NCBI GenBank assembly: GCA_030656015.1
Contig: JAUSNX010000004.1
Coordinates: forward strand, 62,001 to 126,000
Length of the DNA: 64,000 bases
Source: Methanobacteriaceae archaeon
Lineage (GTDB): Archaea > Methanobacteriota > Methanobacteria > Methanobacteriales > Methanobacteriaceae
Reading direction: 5' to 3'
In this document: positions 1 through 7,688 of the stretch, in pieces
Layout: each line of letters begins with the position of its first letter
Position numbering within the stretch: the first letter of the stretch is position 1
Position numbers and translations under genes: made by a program
The notes under the pieces: generated by a model
The model's input: only the letters and a program-made list of their open reading frames with translations
The model's database searches: none
What the model was told of the DNA's origin: nothing

Positions 1-522
1 GCGGCCACTGAATTTCCATATATAAAACACGGCATACACATTTCAGTAGAGGAATTGGTAGAACAACGATTAAAACCTACCCTTAAATCTGCTAAAAAAT
101 GCTTACAACTAGAAAAAATAGTTATTGTGAATGGACACGGCGGAAATGTTCCAGTTAAAGATTATTTAAAAGATTTAGAAGAAGAACTGGATCTTAAAAT
201 AGTTTTTAATAATAAAATCGTGGAAATTGAAGGGCCTCATGCCGGTTCAGGTGAACTTTCCATGGGAATGATTTTAGGTCTGGTTGATGAGAGAAAACTA
301 AAAGAGCATTGCAATATTAATGAATACGGTGAAGTGGGTATGGTAGGATTTACTGAGGCCCGAGCCAAAGATAAAGGCATTGAAAAAGGTGCTCAGCTAT
401 TAGAAAAAGAGGGAATATGTTTAGATCCAGTTTTAGGCCAGAGCTTAATTGATAAGGCCCTGACCAGCATTGAAAAAGATGTTAGGAAATTAATAGAGTC
501 TGATGAAGAAGATTATTATTAA
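1..522 (+). CDS. arfB: Creatininase-family amidohydrolase, ArfB-like (5' truncated by window)
   Basis: The reading frame is open from base 1 and encodes the last 173 residues; the start lies outside the window. The creatininase signature GHGGN (about residues 45-49 of the visible part) and the later E-G-P-H-A-G-S-G-E block supply the metal ligands typical of the family. In methanogens the usual member is ArfB, the deformylase that removes formate from the formylamino-pyrimidine made by ArfA in early F420/riboflavin synthesis. Family membership is seen directly; the ArfB assignment is inference from taxon and length. It is followed by an AT-rich gap and convergent genes, so its operon partners lie upstream of the window. 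Confidence 0.75.
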   Translation, partial: AATEFPYIKHGIHISVEELVEQRLKPTLKSAKKCLQLEKIVIVNGHGGNVPVKDYLKDLEEELDLKIVFNNKIVEIEGPHAGSGELSMGMILGLVDERKLKEHCNINEYGEVGMVGFTEARAKDKGIEKGAQLLEKEGICLDPVLGQSLIDKALTSIEKDVRKLIESDEEDYY

Positions 523-742
523 TTTAAAGACTAATATTCCATTTAGTTATTTTTTTTAAATTATATAGAATTTTAATTAATATATTATTTTAAATAAAAC
601 CAGCATTACTTTAAATGTTTACTAAATTTAATAGCATATTTATTTGTTTTGAAAATCTTCTTGAGCATAACTAGGAACCTTTTTTAAAAAATTATCAGGA
701 ATTATATAATATCTACTAAAAAAAATAAGTCTTAAATATTTA

Positions 743-1354
743 CTAGCTTCCTTTCCATCCCAGGGTTTTCATAAGTTGATCTCCTAGGAGCACTTTCAAA
801 GAATTCAGTTTGTCCTGGTTCTCAGCATTGAGGAGAGGTTTGCACTGATCTAAGGTGCTGTCTCCAGAGAGTAGCTTCATTGAAAATGCCATACAGGTAG
901 CGGTTCCACATTCTTCGCAGTTGGTCTGAGGTAGGCAGTTATAAAGGTTTAATGGTCCTATTTTTGATAATTTTCCCGATAGATCTTCACCAGCATCTCC
1001 GTTCTCACTTTCCAGGTAACATTGATTTATTTTTTCCATAAACTCCGTAATTATTTCAATTCCTTCTTCAGGGTCTACGGTGTTCATCATCATGATCTTT
1101 CCTGAGGGAAAAAATGTTATCACCCGTTTATGTGTATTTAGTGTTAGGATTTTTTTATTTTTAATGTAATTTACATTTCCTGGGGGGAATTTAGCCATAA
1201 GTAGGGGCATTACAGTACCTAATGTTGAATCAAGTTGCATTGCCAGCTTAACCCTACCTTCTTCTGCCATGCAAGGCATTATCTTAGTGATAGAAACACT
1301 TTTTACTAGTGCACCATCTTCGAAAATATCATATTTTAACTCTTTCATTTCCAT
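743..1354 (-). CDS. Fe-S cluster domain protein (last gene of DsrE-like operon)
   Basis: A 203-residue soluble protein. Its C-terminal third has the four-cysteine pattern C-x5-C-x2-C-x4-C-x16-C around residues 139-171 (NCEECGTATC core). This matches the FeS domain (PF04060 type) of the corrinoid Fe-S protein large subunit and RnfB. The N-terminal part is not recognised. It follows the DsrE-like gene at 1367 by 12 bp and closes a four-gene operon. A GAGG site 8 nt before the ATG supports the start. An electron-transfer or sulfur-relay partner role is inferred only from the cysteines and neighbours. Confidence 0.7.
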   Translation of the reverse strand: MEMKELKYDIFEDGALVKSVSITKIMPCMAEEGRVKLAMQLDSTLGTVMPLLMAKFPPGNVNYIKNKKILTLNTHKRVITFFPSGKIMMMNTVDPEEGIEIITEFMEKINQCYLESENGDAGEDLSGKLSKIGPLNLYNCLPQTNCEECGTATCMAFSMKLLSGDSTLDQCKPLLNAENQDKLNSLKVLLGDQLMKTLGWKGS

Positions 1355-1366
1355 TTTAACTGCCTC

Positions 1367-1720
1367 TTAAATTTTTATTATATGTTTTTTTGATTTTGAA
1401 AGTTCGTAAAGAGTTTTACCATCAATGAGTTCAGCAATTTCTACCAAATCATCATATACCATTCCTGTTTGAATTAAAGAGTCTAAATGAACAAATAAAG
1501 TTCCATTAGGGAACATGGAATATATTAATTCACTTACGGATGGATAACCAATTGTTTGTTTTGAGAATTGGTTTTTTTGGGCGGCGTAAACACCATCACC
1601 CATTAAAAGAACATCTGAATCAATTCCTTTATCTAAACTTGCTATTGCAATATAAATTCCGCTTAAAGCATTTTCATGGCCATAAGGGGCTTTATCTATA
1701 ATAACTAATGAAGAGGTCAT
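1367..1720 (-). CDS. DsrE/TusC-like sulfur relay family protein
   Basis: A 117-residue protein with the DsrE/DsrF fold pattern: beta strand 'SSLVIIDKAPYG', then helix, then 'DSDVLLMGDGVYAAQ'. TusBCD/DsrEFH proteins pass persulfide sulfur from one protein to another. This copy has no cysteine, so by itself it cannot carry a persulfide and is more likely a structural subunit of the TusC or TusB kind. It starts 1 bp after the stop of the gene at 1722, so translation is probably coupled. The three DsrE-like subunits together suggest a hetero-oligomer. Confidence 0.65.
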   Translation of the reverse strand: MTSSLVIIDKAPYGHENALSGIYIAIASLDKGIDSDVLLMGDGVYAAQKNQFSKQTIGYPSVSELIYSMFPNGTLFVHLDSLIQTGMVYDDLVEIAELIDGKTLYELSKSKKHIIKI

Positions 1721-1721
1721 G

Positions 1722-2120
1722 TTAACTGCCCAACATTACAACTTTACTATTTTCATCCATCCATTCTGCAAGATCATATACGCTTGTTATTTCAACCCCG
1801 TCTAAATAATGTGATTTGTCCAGGTATCCTCTTGCATCCGCACATCTTATACAAGCTTTAATTTCACAACCATTTTCTATTAATTCTTCAAAATTCTGGG
1901 AAATATTTGGAAGGACACGAGGGTTCTGATCTTTTCGGAATATGTGTACACCATCCATGTATAAGAATATTTTAACTCCATATCCTAAGCCTAGAGCCGT
2001 TTGAGCCATATTATATCCAATATCTGCATATTGTGAGATGTAAGGACCATCCACTAGCACAATTACTAGGAATTTTTTATGGGATAAATCTTCATGGGGT
2101 TTGCTCATCATTCTCATCAT
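1722..2120 (-). CDS. DsrE/TusD-like sulfur relay protein with conserved cysteines
   Basis: 132 residues of the DsrE family. The strand 'FLVIVLVDGPY' and the loop 'KIFLYMDGVHIFR' are followed by the motif ACIRCADARGY near residue 90. In TusD/DsrE a cysteine at this position accepts persulfide sulfur, so this is probably the catalytic subunit of the trio 1367-2455. Several ATGs cluster at the N-terminus (MMRMMSK) and the exact start is uncertain. The physiological sulfur acceptor (tRNA thiolation, Fe-S assembly or other) cannot be read from the sequence. Confidence 0.65.
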   Translation of the reverse strand: MMRMMSKPHEDLSHKKFLVIVLVDGPYISQYADIGYNMAQTALGLGYGVKIFLYMDGVHIFRKDQNPRVLPNISQNFEELIENGCEIKACIRCADARGYLDKSHYLDGVEITSVYDLAEWMDENSKVVMLGS

Positions 2121-2134
2121 CTAACTCTTTAAAT

Positions 2135-2455
2135 TTAAAAGCTAACAACTTGATTAAAATTCTCCATAACATCTTTTATCATATTATCATACTGAGAAAA
2201 CACAACAAATTCCTCTTTTATCTGTTCATCTTCAATTCCCCTTGTTTTAAGGTCATTACTCGACACATGAACCTTTGAACTTTTAAAGAGCATTTCTAAA
2301 TCAGGATTAGAATAACTTTTCCGGGCACAGTAAACTCCGTTTCCCACAAGATAAATGGAAATTTGATCATTATTAATATATAATTTTGAAAAATCAATAA
2401 ATGTCATGAATCCCTGCTCTGAGGGGCTTTTGGTTAATATGAATCCTATATGCAT
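2135..2455 (-). CDS. DsrE/TusB-like sulfur relay family protein
   Basis: First gene of the operon. The reading frame opens at a TTG at 2479, but the ATG at 2455 is preferred: GATGG lies 7 nt before it, and the protein then begins 'MHIGFILTKSPSEQ', as DsrE-fold proteins usually do. It has the G-N-G-V-Y-C-A-R loop, with a cysteine where the neighbour at 1367 has alanine. Probably a subunit of the same DsrEFH/TusBCD-like complex as the next two genes. Confidence 0.6.
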   Translation of the reverse strand: MHIGFILTKSPSEQGFMTFIDFSKLYINNDQISIYLVGNGVYCARKSYSNPDLEMLFKSSKVHVSSNDLKTRGIEDEQIKEEFVVFSQYDNMIKDVMENFNQVVSF

Positions 2456-2641
2456 GTTGTTTCCATCAATGATTTTCAATTATTCTTTCTAATGCGATTG
2501 TTATGGAAGATAATGTAGTCAATTAATTTATAAGTGCTTTGTCTATTTTTCTTAAAATAACGTTTTTGGAAGATTGAAACAACATTAACCAGACTTATTA
2601 AGATAGGAAACCTCTATTAAAGGACTTATTACTTATCTCCA

Positions 2642-2677
2642 TTTAATAATTTATTTAGTTTTAATAATTTATTTAGT
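2642..2677. repeat. 18-bp perfect tandem repeat over the arsR 3' end
   Basis: Two head-to-tail copies of an 18-bp unit (TTTAATAATTTATTTAGT), at 2642-2659 and 2660-2677. The second copy carries the last codons and stop of the arsR gene at 2669, so the repeat duplicates the stop region. Probably a replication-slippage product. Confidence 0.8.
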
Positions 2678-3019
2678 CAAGTTATCTAAAATTTCTATAA
2701 TTTTTGGATTAGAAAGGCCATAATGTATCCAAACTCCTTCTTTACGCCATTTTAAGAATCCTGCTCTTTTTAAGATGTTTAAATGGTGGGATATGGTTGG
2801 TTGTGGTTTTTCCATTGCAGTGATAATTTCACAAACACATAATTCGCCATGTTTTAATAAGTGGAGTATTTTTAGTCGGGTTGGATCTGCAAGGGCCTTT
2901 ATGACATTTGCATTTTCATATAATAACTCATCAGCCGGAATTTGGGATGTTATCTTTTTCAGCCGATTAATTTGTTCTTCGCTGGGCTTGTCTCCCCCAC
3001 CAATTTCGCATGATTTCAT
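2669..3019 (-). CDS. ArsR/SmtB-family repressor (arsenic island)
   Basis: 116 residues with a winged helix-turn-helix: 'ANVIKALADPTRLKILHLL', then 'ELCVCEII..MEKPQPTISHHLNILKRAGF' and the wing 'WRKEGVWIHYGLSN'. The E-L-C-V-C-E sequence on the DNA-recognition side is the classic ArsR ligand site for arsenite or antimonite. A paralogue with the same layout is at 9001. The ATG has no good ribosome binding site and lies about 25 nt from a TATA-like palindrome at 3040-3055, so the transcript may be leaderless and self-repressed. It neighbours an arsenate reductase pseudogene and an ArsP-type permease. Confidence 0.85.
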   Translation of the reverse strand: MKSCEIGGGDKPSEEQINRLKKITSQIPADELLYENANVIKALADPTRLKILHLLKHGELCVCEIITAMEKPQPTISHHLNILKRAGFLKWRKEGVWIHYGLSNPKIIEILDNLTK

Positions 3020-3039
3020 GAGTTTTCTTTATACTCATG

Positions 3040-3055
3040 ATATATTTAAATATAT
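3040..3055. promoter_or_regulatory. Palindromic TATA/operator of arsR
   Basis: The perfect 16-bp palindrome ATATATTTAAATATAT lies 21-36 bp before the arsR ATG. It can serve both as the TATA element and as an ArsR operator. The second arsR (9001-9372) has a similar CATATAT...AAATATAT stretch upstream at 9471-9486. Operator function is inference. Confidence 0.45.
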
Positions 3056-3092
3056 GGATGTTTTATTTATTGATAAGATGAAGTAACAATCT

Positions 3093-3472
3093 AAAAATTC
3101 GGTTCTATTCATTTGCAACCACAATTCTGAAAGATCCCAAATGGCAAAAAGACTTCTAAAATCATTGTATATAAAATATTATGATGTTTACAGCCCAGGA
3201 AGTAATCCTAGTACTGTAAATCCCTATGCAGTGAAAGTCTTAGAAGAAGTGAATGTTGATATAATCCCGTAATCGTTCAAAAAGTCTCAAGGAGTTTGAG
3301 GGCTTTGAAATGATTATGTGGTTACTGTATGTGGTGAGAAGGTGAGGTATGTCCCTTTTTCCCGGGAGGAAAAAACTATCTCCATGAATCATTTGAAGAC
3401 CCCACCACCGTAGATGGTAGTGAACATGAGAAAACTAATGCTTTCAGAAGCATTAGAGATGAAATTAAATAA
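3093..3472 (+). pseudogene. arsC: Arsenate reductase (ArsC, LMW-PTP type) pseudogene
   Basis: Joining three frames gives a nearly full-length thioredoxin-coupled arsenate reductase. The first frame reads VLFICNHNSERSQMAKRLL, the C-x5-R-S phosphatase loop, then a YDVYSPGSNPS..NPYAVKVLEEVNVDI block. A TAA follows at about 3269. The next frame gives SKSLKEFEGFEM, then (shifted) DYVVTVCGE, then (shifted) FPGGKNYLHESFEDPTTVDGSEHEK..FRSIRDEIK and a stop. One in-frame stop and at least two or three frameshifts make it inactive. No intact start codon is visible. It lies divergently beside arsR and ArsP, so the island once had an arsenate reduction step. Confidence 0.85.
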
Positions 3473-3480
3473 TAGATAAT

Positions 3481-3739
3481 GGAAACATTTAGAAGTGAAT
3501 GAAATGTTAAAAGTTGTTGCTGTTACTGATTATCCTTACGGTGATTGGATGATGCCTTTGAAGAAACCATGAATTATGGAAGTGTCGTTTGGAAAATAGG
3601 ACTTATGAAAATGAAATAATCGAATTCTAATAAAGTATTATTCATTATTTATTTTTTAAAATAATATTTTTAATTTTTTTACTTTCTATTTTAATAATTA
3701 TACTAAAAAAAGAAAAAAATAGATGATACTTAAATAATC
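3481..3739. other. Intergenic, possible further gene debris
   Basis: After the arsC pseudogene, short open pieces in shifting frames continue on the + strand ('MLKVVAVTDYPYGDW', then 'FEETMNYGSVVWKIGLMK'), each ended by stops. They look like remains of a coding region, but I cannot name the family. The rest is AT-rich and includes the 3' end of the permease transcript. Confidence 0.3.
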
Positions 3740-4729
3740 TTAGTATATTATTGCATTGAATAAGTAACCTATAGCAGTTATGGAAACCACTAGTATGCCT
3801 ATAAATATAACCAGAAGTTTAGGTTTCAAAACTTTTCTAAGTATAATCATCTCGGGTAATGATAGTGCGGTAACGGCCATCATAAAAGCTAAAGCGGTTC
3901 CAATTGGTATACCTTTTTCTATAAAGACCGCGACTAAAGGAATAATTCCCGCAGCATTAGAATATAAAGGCACTCCAATTAATACGGCTATAGGTACTGC
4001 TAAAGGATTATTTGGTCCGGCATATGTGAGGAGGAAATCTGCAGGAGCATAACCGTGAATAATTGCACCTATTCCAATAGCTATTACCACATAGGGTCCT
4101 ATTTTTTTCAATAGATCAAAAGTATAATCTCTTGAAGATAGGGCGCGTTCTTTTAAGGTTTGCTTTTCTTCTTCTAAAGCTATGCCTGATTTTTCTGCCT
4201 CTTTTATTTTTTCAATCATTTCATAAACGTAGCTTTCCACTTCACCTTCCAGTTTAAGCCTTCCAATAATTATACCAGAAATTATAGCAATAATAAGCCC
4301 TGATATGATGTATAAAGCTGTTACTTGCCATCCCAACATACCCCAAAGAAGGATAATAGCGATCTCATTAATCATAGGTGATGCTATTAAAAATGAAAAG
4401 GTTACACCTAAGGGCACTCCTGATTCAACGAATCCAATAAAAAGCGGGACAGCTGAGCAGGAACAAAAAGGAGTAATTATGCCTATTAATGCTGCTACAA
4501 CATTTCCTAAATACTCATTTCGTTTACCTAAAGCTTTCCTAACTTTAAGGGGAGATATATAGCTTCTGAAGAAAGCTATGGCAAATATTATTATAATTAA
4601 TAGGATTAAGATTTTGATAGTGTCATATATGAAAAAATTTACTGCACTTCCTAACGCTGATGCCGGATCTAAACCCATCAGAACGTAAGTAAGATAATTA
4701 ACACTTTCCTGTAGAATATCAGGGACCAT
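3740..4729 (-). CDS. ArsP/YraQ-type permease (PF03773)
   Basis: 329 residues with about eight hydrophobic segments in two halves joined by a charged loop (residues about 165-195). The family hallmark TPFCSCSAVPLF is at residues 86-97, followed by 'ASPMINEIAI' and, in the second half, 'YSNAAGIIPL' and 'ALSLPEMIIL'. Members of this family export trivalent (methyl)arsenicals or have unknown metal/metalloid substrates, and in methanogens they are often linked to ArsR and a small CGNC redox protein, as here. A GAGGT site 5 nt from the ATG supports the start. Arsenic as substrate is inferred from the context. Confidence 0.8.
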   Translation of the reverse strand: MVPDILQESVNYLTYVLMGLDPASALGSAVNFFIYDTIKILILLIIIIFAIAFFRSYISPLKVRKALGKRNEYLGNVVAALIGIITPFCSCSAVPLFIGFVESGVPLGVTFSFLIASPMINEIAIILLWGMLGWQVTALYIISGLIIAIISGIIIGRLKLEGEVESYVYEMIEKIKEAEKSGIALEEEKQTLKERALSSRDYTFDLLKKIGPYVVIAIGIGAIIHGYAPADFLLTYAGPNNPLAVPIAVLIGVPLYSNAAGIIPLVAVFIEKGIPIGTALAFMMAVTALSLPEMIILRKVLKPKLLVIFIGILVVSITAIGYLFNAIIY

Positions 4730-4835
4730 ATTTTACCTCTTAACTTTTTTTTAAAATTTTTTTAATTTGATTCCTTATTCTTTGCATATAATCTTTTATC
4801 ATCTTCAGCATATCATTTAAATCGGAATGTTTGGC

Positions 4836-5588
4836 CTAAATTCGCATAGGTAATGTTTTTTTATGGATTTTAACTGCCAGTACAAAGAATATAATTGTGA
4901 ACAACACAATAGCTGCGAAATCAATTAGTATGGAGTAATAACTACCATTTCCTAGAGAATAACGCGTTAAATCTGTGAAGTAGGTGAGAGGTGAAAACGA
5001 TGCAATGGCTTTGCCCCAGAATGGCATGCTTTCTAGGGGAATAAAAATTCCACTTATGAATACCAGTGGAAATTTAACCAGGGATGAAATCATCATGACG
5101 TTGGATGGAGCATTAGTGGGGGGTGTGGCAAGTAAGAGTCCCAAGGCTGAGAAACAAATTGAAGCCAAAACAATTCCTGCGATGAGGATAATGGGATGTA
5201 TTATATTTACTCCAATGACTAATCCTATGATCACAGGCACCAGGGTGATTAATGTTCCGAAGATGACTGAAGCCAGAATATCGCCGAGTATGAGGGTGTA
5301 AATGGATATGGGGTATGTCATCAGTCTTTCTAGAGTATTCATCTGTGATTCCCAAGGTGTTATAACTGGAGATACAGAAGTGGCAGTGAAGAGCATGGTC
5401 ATCCCAATTAGCCCGGATATTAGAAAATCTGTGGATAAATTCTTACTACCGGTTAAAAATGCCAGAAACAGGAATAATGGTATCAATATCCCAAATATGA
5501 TTACTGGTCCTTTAAAATAGTAGATCAAGATGTCCTTTTTCATAATGGCAAGGGAACGTTTGAACTGACTGAAATAAAGATTTAACAT
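4836..5588 (-). CDS. ABC-2 type transporter permease
   Basis: 250 residues with six predicted membrane helices and the ABC-2 pattern (long amphipathic N-terminus, then 'LFLAFLTGSK', 'MLFTATSVSPVITPWE', 'SLVKFPLVFISGIFIPLESMP'). The G-x-x-x-P-L-E-S-M-P motif before the last helices is typical of the daunorubicin/NodJ type. It starts 3 bp after the stop of the ATPase at 5592, with the GGAGGT site inside that gene's last codons, so the two form an exporter pair. The substrate is unknown. Confidence 0.85.
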   Translation of the reverse strand: MLNLYFSQFKRSLAIMKKDILIYYFKGPVIIFGILIPLFLFLAFLTGSKNLSTDFLISGLIGMTMLFTATSVSPVITPWESQMNTLERLMTYPISIYTLILGDILASVIFGTLITLVPVIIGLVIGVNIIHPIILIAGIVLASICFSALGLLLATPPTNAPSNVMMISSLVKFPLVFISGIFIPLESMPFWGKAIASFSPLTYFTDLTRYSLGNGSYYSILIDFAAIVLFTIIFFVLAVKIHKKTLPMRI

Positions 5589-5591
5589 CTA

Positions 5592-6515
5592 TTACCTCCT
5601 CCGAGTAAGTTCTAAAAAAACTTCTTCCAGTGACGGGGTCAAGGTGTTCAGAACCATTATCTTGATATCTTTAGATTTTGCATATTCTGTAACTTCAGAA
5701 ATGAGGTTATTGACATTATTTGTGTTTAAAATGAATTTATCACCAGTTTTACGGATTTCCTGTATTTCAGGGAGGTCTGATAAATCCTGAACAGATACTG
5801 GGACATCGAAGGTTACCTCTATGGCATTCAACTTTTTTATCATTTTTTTAAGATTTTCAGGAGTGTCTATGGCAGTAATTTTGCCTTTGTTGATGATAGC
5901 TATCCTTTCACATAACTTATTGGCTTCTTCCAGGTTGTGGGTGGTGAGTAAGATGGTTTTACCTTTCTCACGGAGCTGCAACAACATATTTCGGATTAAA
6001 ATGCTACTCTGAACATCCAGCCCACTGGTAGGTTCATCTAAAAATAAAAGTTGTGGGTCATTAATTAGGGCCATAGCCAGGATCAAACGCTGCTTCATAC
6101 CTTTGGAAAATCCTTTAACCTTATCATATTTTCGTTCATAAAGGTCAAATTCCTTTAAAAGGTCATCGGCTCTTATTTCAGCGTCCTTTTTAGGCACTCC
6201 GTATAGATCAGCTGTTAAGATCAGATTTTGCCATGCGGATAGGTCTATGTAGGCGTTGGAAGTTTCGGGGACCACACCCAGATGTTCTTTGGCCTTTAAA
6301 GGTTCTTTTTGAATGTCATATCCCAAAATATAAGCTTTCCCACTATCGGGTTTGATTATACCCGTTAACATTCTGACTGTGGTGGTTTTTCCAGCCCCAT
6401 TAGGCCCTAAAAAACCAAATATTTCGCCATTTTTAACCTTAAAGTCCACATCATCAACGGCCTTAATTCCATTGTAGCCCTTGGCTAGTTTCTGAACTTC
6501 TACAACGTACTCCAT
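5592..6515 (-). CDS. ABC transporter ATP-binding protein (DrrA-like)
   Basis: 307 residues. Walker A is GPNGAGKTT at 37-45, the Q-loop region is 'VVPETSN', the signature is 'FSKGMKQRL' near 136-144, and Walker B with D-loop is 'LLFLDEPTSGLD' near 158-169, followed by the switch histidine 'LLTTHN'. A C-terminal extension of about 90 residues (beta-rich, 'LTPSLEEVFLELTRRR') is the usual tail of the DrrA/CcmA group. It powers the ABC-2 permease encoded directly downstream. It shares direction with the redox genes at 6567-8912 and may be in their operon. Confidence 0.9.
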   Translation of the reverse strand: MEYVVEVQKLAKGYNGIKAVDDVDFKVKNGEIFGFLGPNGAGKTTTVRMLTGIIKPDSGKAYILGYDIQKEPLKAKEHLGVVPETSNAYIDLSAWQNLILTADLYGVPKKDAEIRADDLLKEFDLYERKYDKVKGFSKGMKQRLILAMALINDPQLLFLDEPTSGLDVQSSILIRNMLLQLREKGKTILLTTHNLEEANKLCERIAIINKGKITAIDTPENLKKMIKKLNAIEVTFDVPVSVQDLSDLPEIQEIRKTGDKFILNTNNVNNLISEVTEYAKSKDIKIMVLNTLTPSLEEVFLELTRRR

Positions 6516-6566
6516 TAATATCTCCCCATCATTTATTTTTGAAATAAGATTTTTTTTAAGTTTTAT

Positions 6567-7340
6567 TCACTTTTTCAGCTGTTGGAAGATTGATGTCAAC
6601 CTAGATTGATATGCGGTTTTTATATTTTCCTCCTCATCTCCCATGGGCTTAACTGGAACGAGGTCCATGACTTCTTCTGGGGTTAGACTGGACTGATAAA
6701 AAGTTTGGGCTGCACCAGTGACCATTTTTTGCAAGCTATCCTTTATCTCGTTATCTTCCAGTCCAAAGGAACGTCCTAATTTGAATAACTCATTAAACTG
6801 GAACCAGAAATAGGTAGGTCCCATTGCGATTAAAACAGCATAAGCTTCCAATTTATCCTCATCCACCTCAGGAGTTTCTCCCAAAACACTGAATAATGCC
6901 ATGATCTCTTTTTTCAGAGAATCAGTTATCTCTGGAGCAAAACTGATTGGATTGTAGCCCTGATTGATGATGGATGGTGCGTTGGGCATTATACGTACTA
7001 TACGATAAAATCCACCCAGCAAACTGGAAATGTCTTCGATTTTGGGTTTCGGTGCCAGGGAAACCACAATGGAATTTGGATTCAAATAGGATTTTATTTC
7101 ATCTAACACGCCACTCATGGCCGGTGGATGAACAGCTAAGAAAACCATATCTTGTGAAGCAGCAAGCTTATTATCATTTGAAACGGATTTAATTTCAGAA
7201 AATTCATTTTTAAGTTCTTTAATAGTACTTGAACTTGTATCATACACCACTACATCATCTAATTCAATTCCTGCCTTTTTAAAACCATTTAGTAGTATTT
7301 TAGTTACTCTTCCTCCGCCAATAAAGCCCATACTTTTCAT
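6567..7340 (-). CDS. Pyrroline-5-carboxylate reductase-like NAD(P)-binding protein
   Basis: 257 residues (start taken at the ATG 7 nt after GGAGGT). The N-terminal Rossmann motif is MGFIGGGRV, followed by 'VFLAVHPPAM' and 'RIMPNAPSIINQG', which match the ProC/F420-dependent NADP reductase-like group (conserved MPN-P). The C-terminal helical dimerisation region has 'LIAMGPTYFWFQFNELFKLG', where true ProC has a 'G-s-GPAY' motif. Since the C-terminal half diverges and the gene sits in a redox/arsenic cluster, proline synthesis is doubtful. It is best called a ProC-like oxidoreductase. Confidence 0.7.
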   Translation of the reverse strand: MKSMGFIGGGRVTKILLNGFKKAGIELDDVVVYDTSSSTIKELKNEFSEIKSVSNDNKLAASQDMVFLAVHPPAMSGVLDEIKSYLNPNSIVVSLAPKPKIEDISSLLGGFYRIVRIMPNAPSIINQGYNPISFAPEITDSLKKEIMALFSVLGETPEVDEDKLEAYAVLIAMGPTYFWFQFNELFKLGRSFGLEDNEIKDSLQKMVTGAAQTFYQSSLTPEEVMDLVPVKPMGDEEENIKTAYQSRLTSIFQQLKK

Positions 7341-7381
7341 TAAAGTAACCTCCATAAAAAAATGTAAATCAAAGAATTATT

Positions 7382-7621
7382 TTATTTTTTTGATTCTATC
7401 CATTTTTTAATCTCATCTACTGAGGGAATACGTCCCATGGATTTTATTTCCCCATCTATTCCTAATCCTGGGGTGCTGGTGATCCCTGCCTCAAATATCT
7501 TATCCATCTCCTGGATTTTAATGATTTCCGCGTCTACTTCTGATTCTTTTATTGCTTTTTCTGCGTTACTTTCTAAAGTTTTACAATTTCCGCATCCAGT
7601 TCCGTATACTTCTATTTTCAT
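7382..7621 (-). CDS. Small thioredoxin-like redox-active protein (CGNC)
   Basis: 79 residues with the thioredoxin fold: strand MKIEVYG, active site CGNC at 10-13, and a cis-proline segment 'ITSTPGLGIDGE'. It belongs to the MTH895/TM0996-type minimal thioredoxins, which commonly lie beside ArsR and YraQ/ArsP permeases. It could reduce the arsenical or metal centre handled by the permease, or be the electron donor of the Fe-S protein encoded upstream. A GAGGTG site precedes the ATG by 7 nt. Confidence 0.85.
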   Translation of the reverse strand: MKIEVYGTGCGNCKTLESNAEKAIKESEVDAEIIKIQEMDKIFEAGITSTPGLGIDGEIKSMGRIPSVDEIKKWIESKK

Positions 7622-7688
7622 GCATAATCACCTCAAATAATCTCGCTATGTTTTTAATGGATCCCATAAATGATTCAAAAGATTACAT

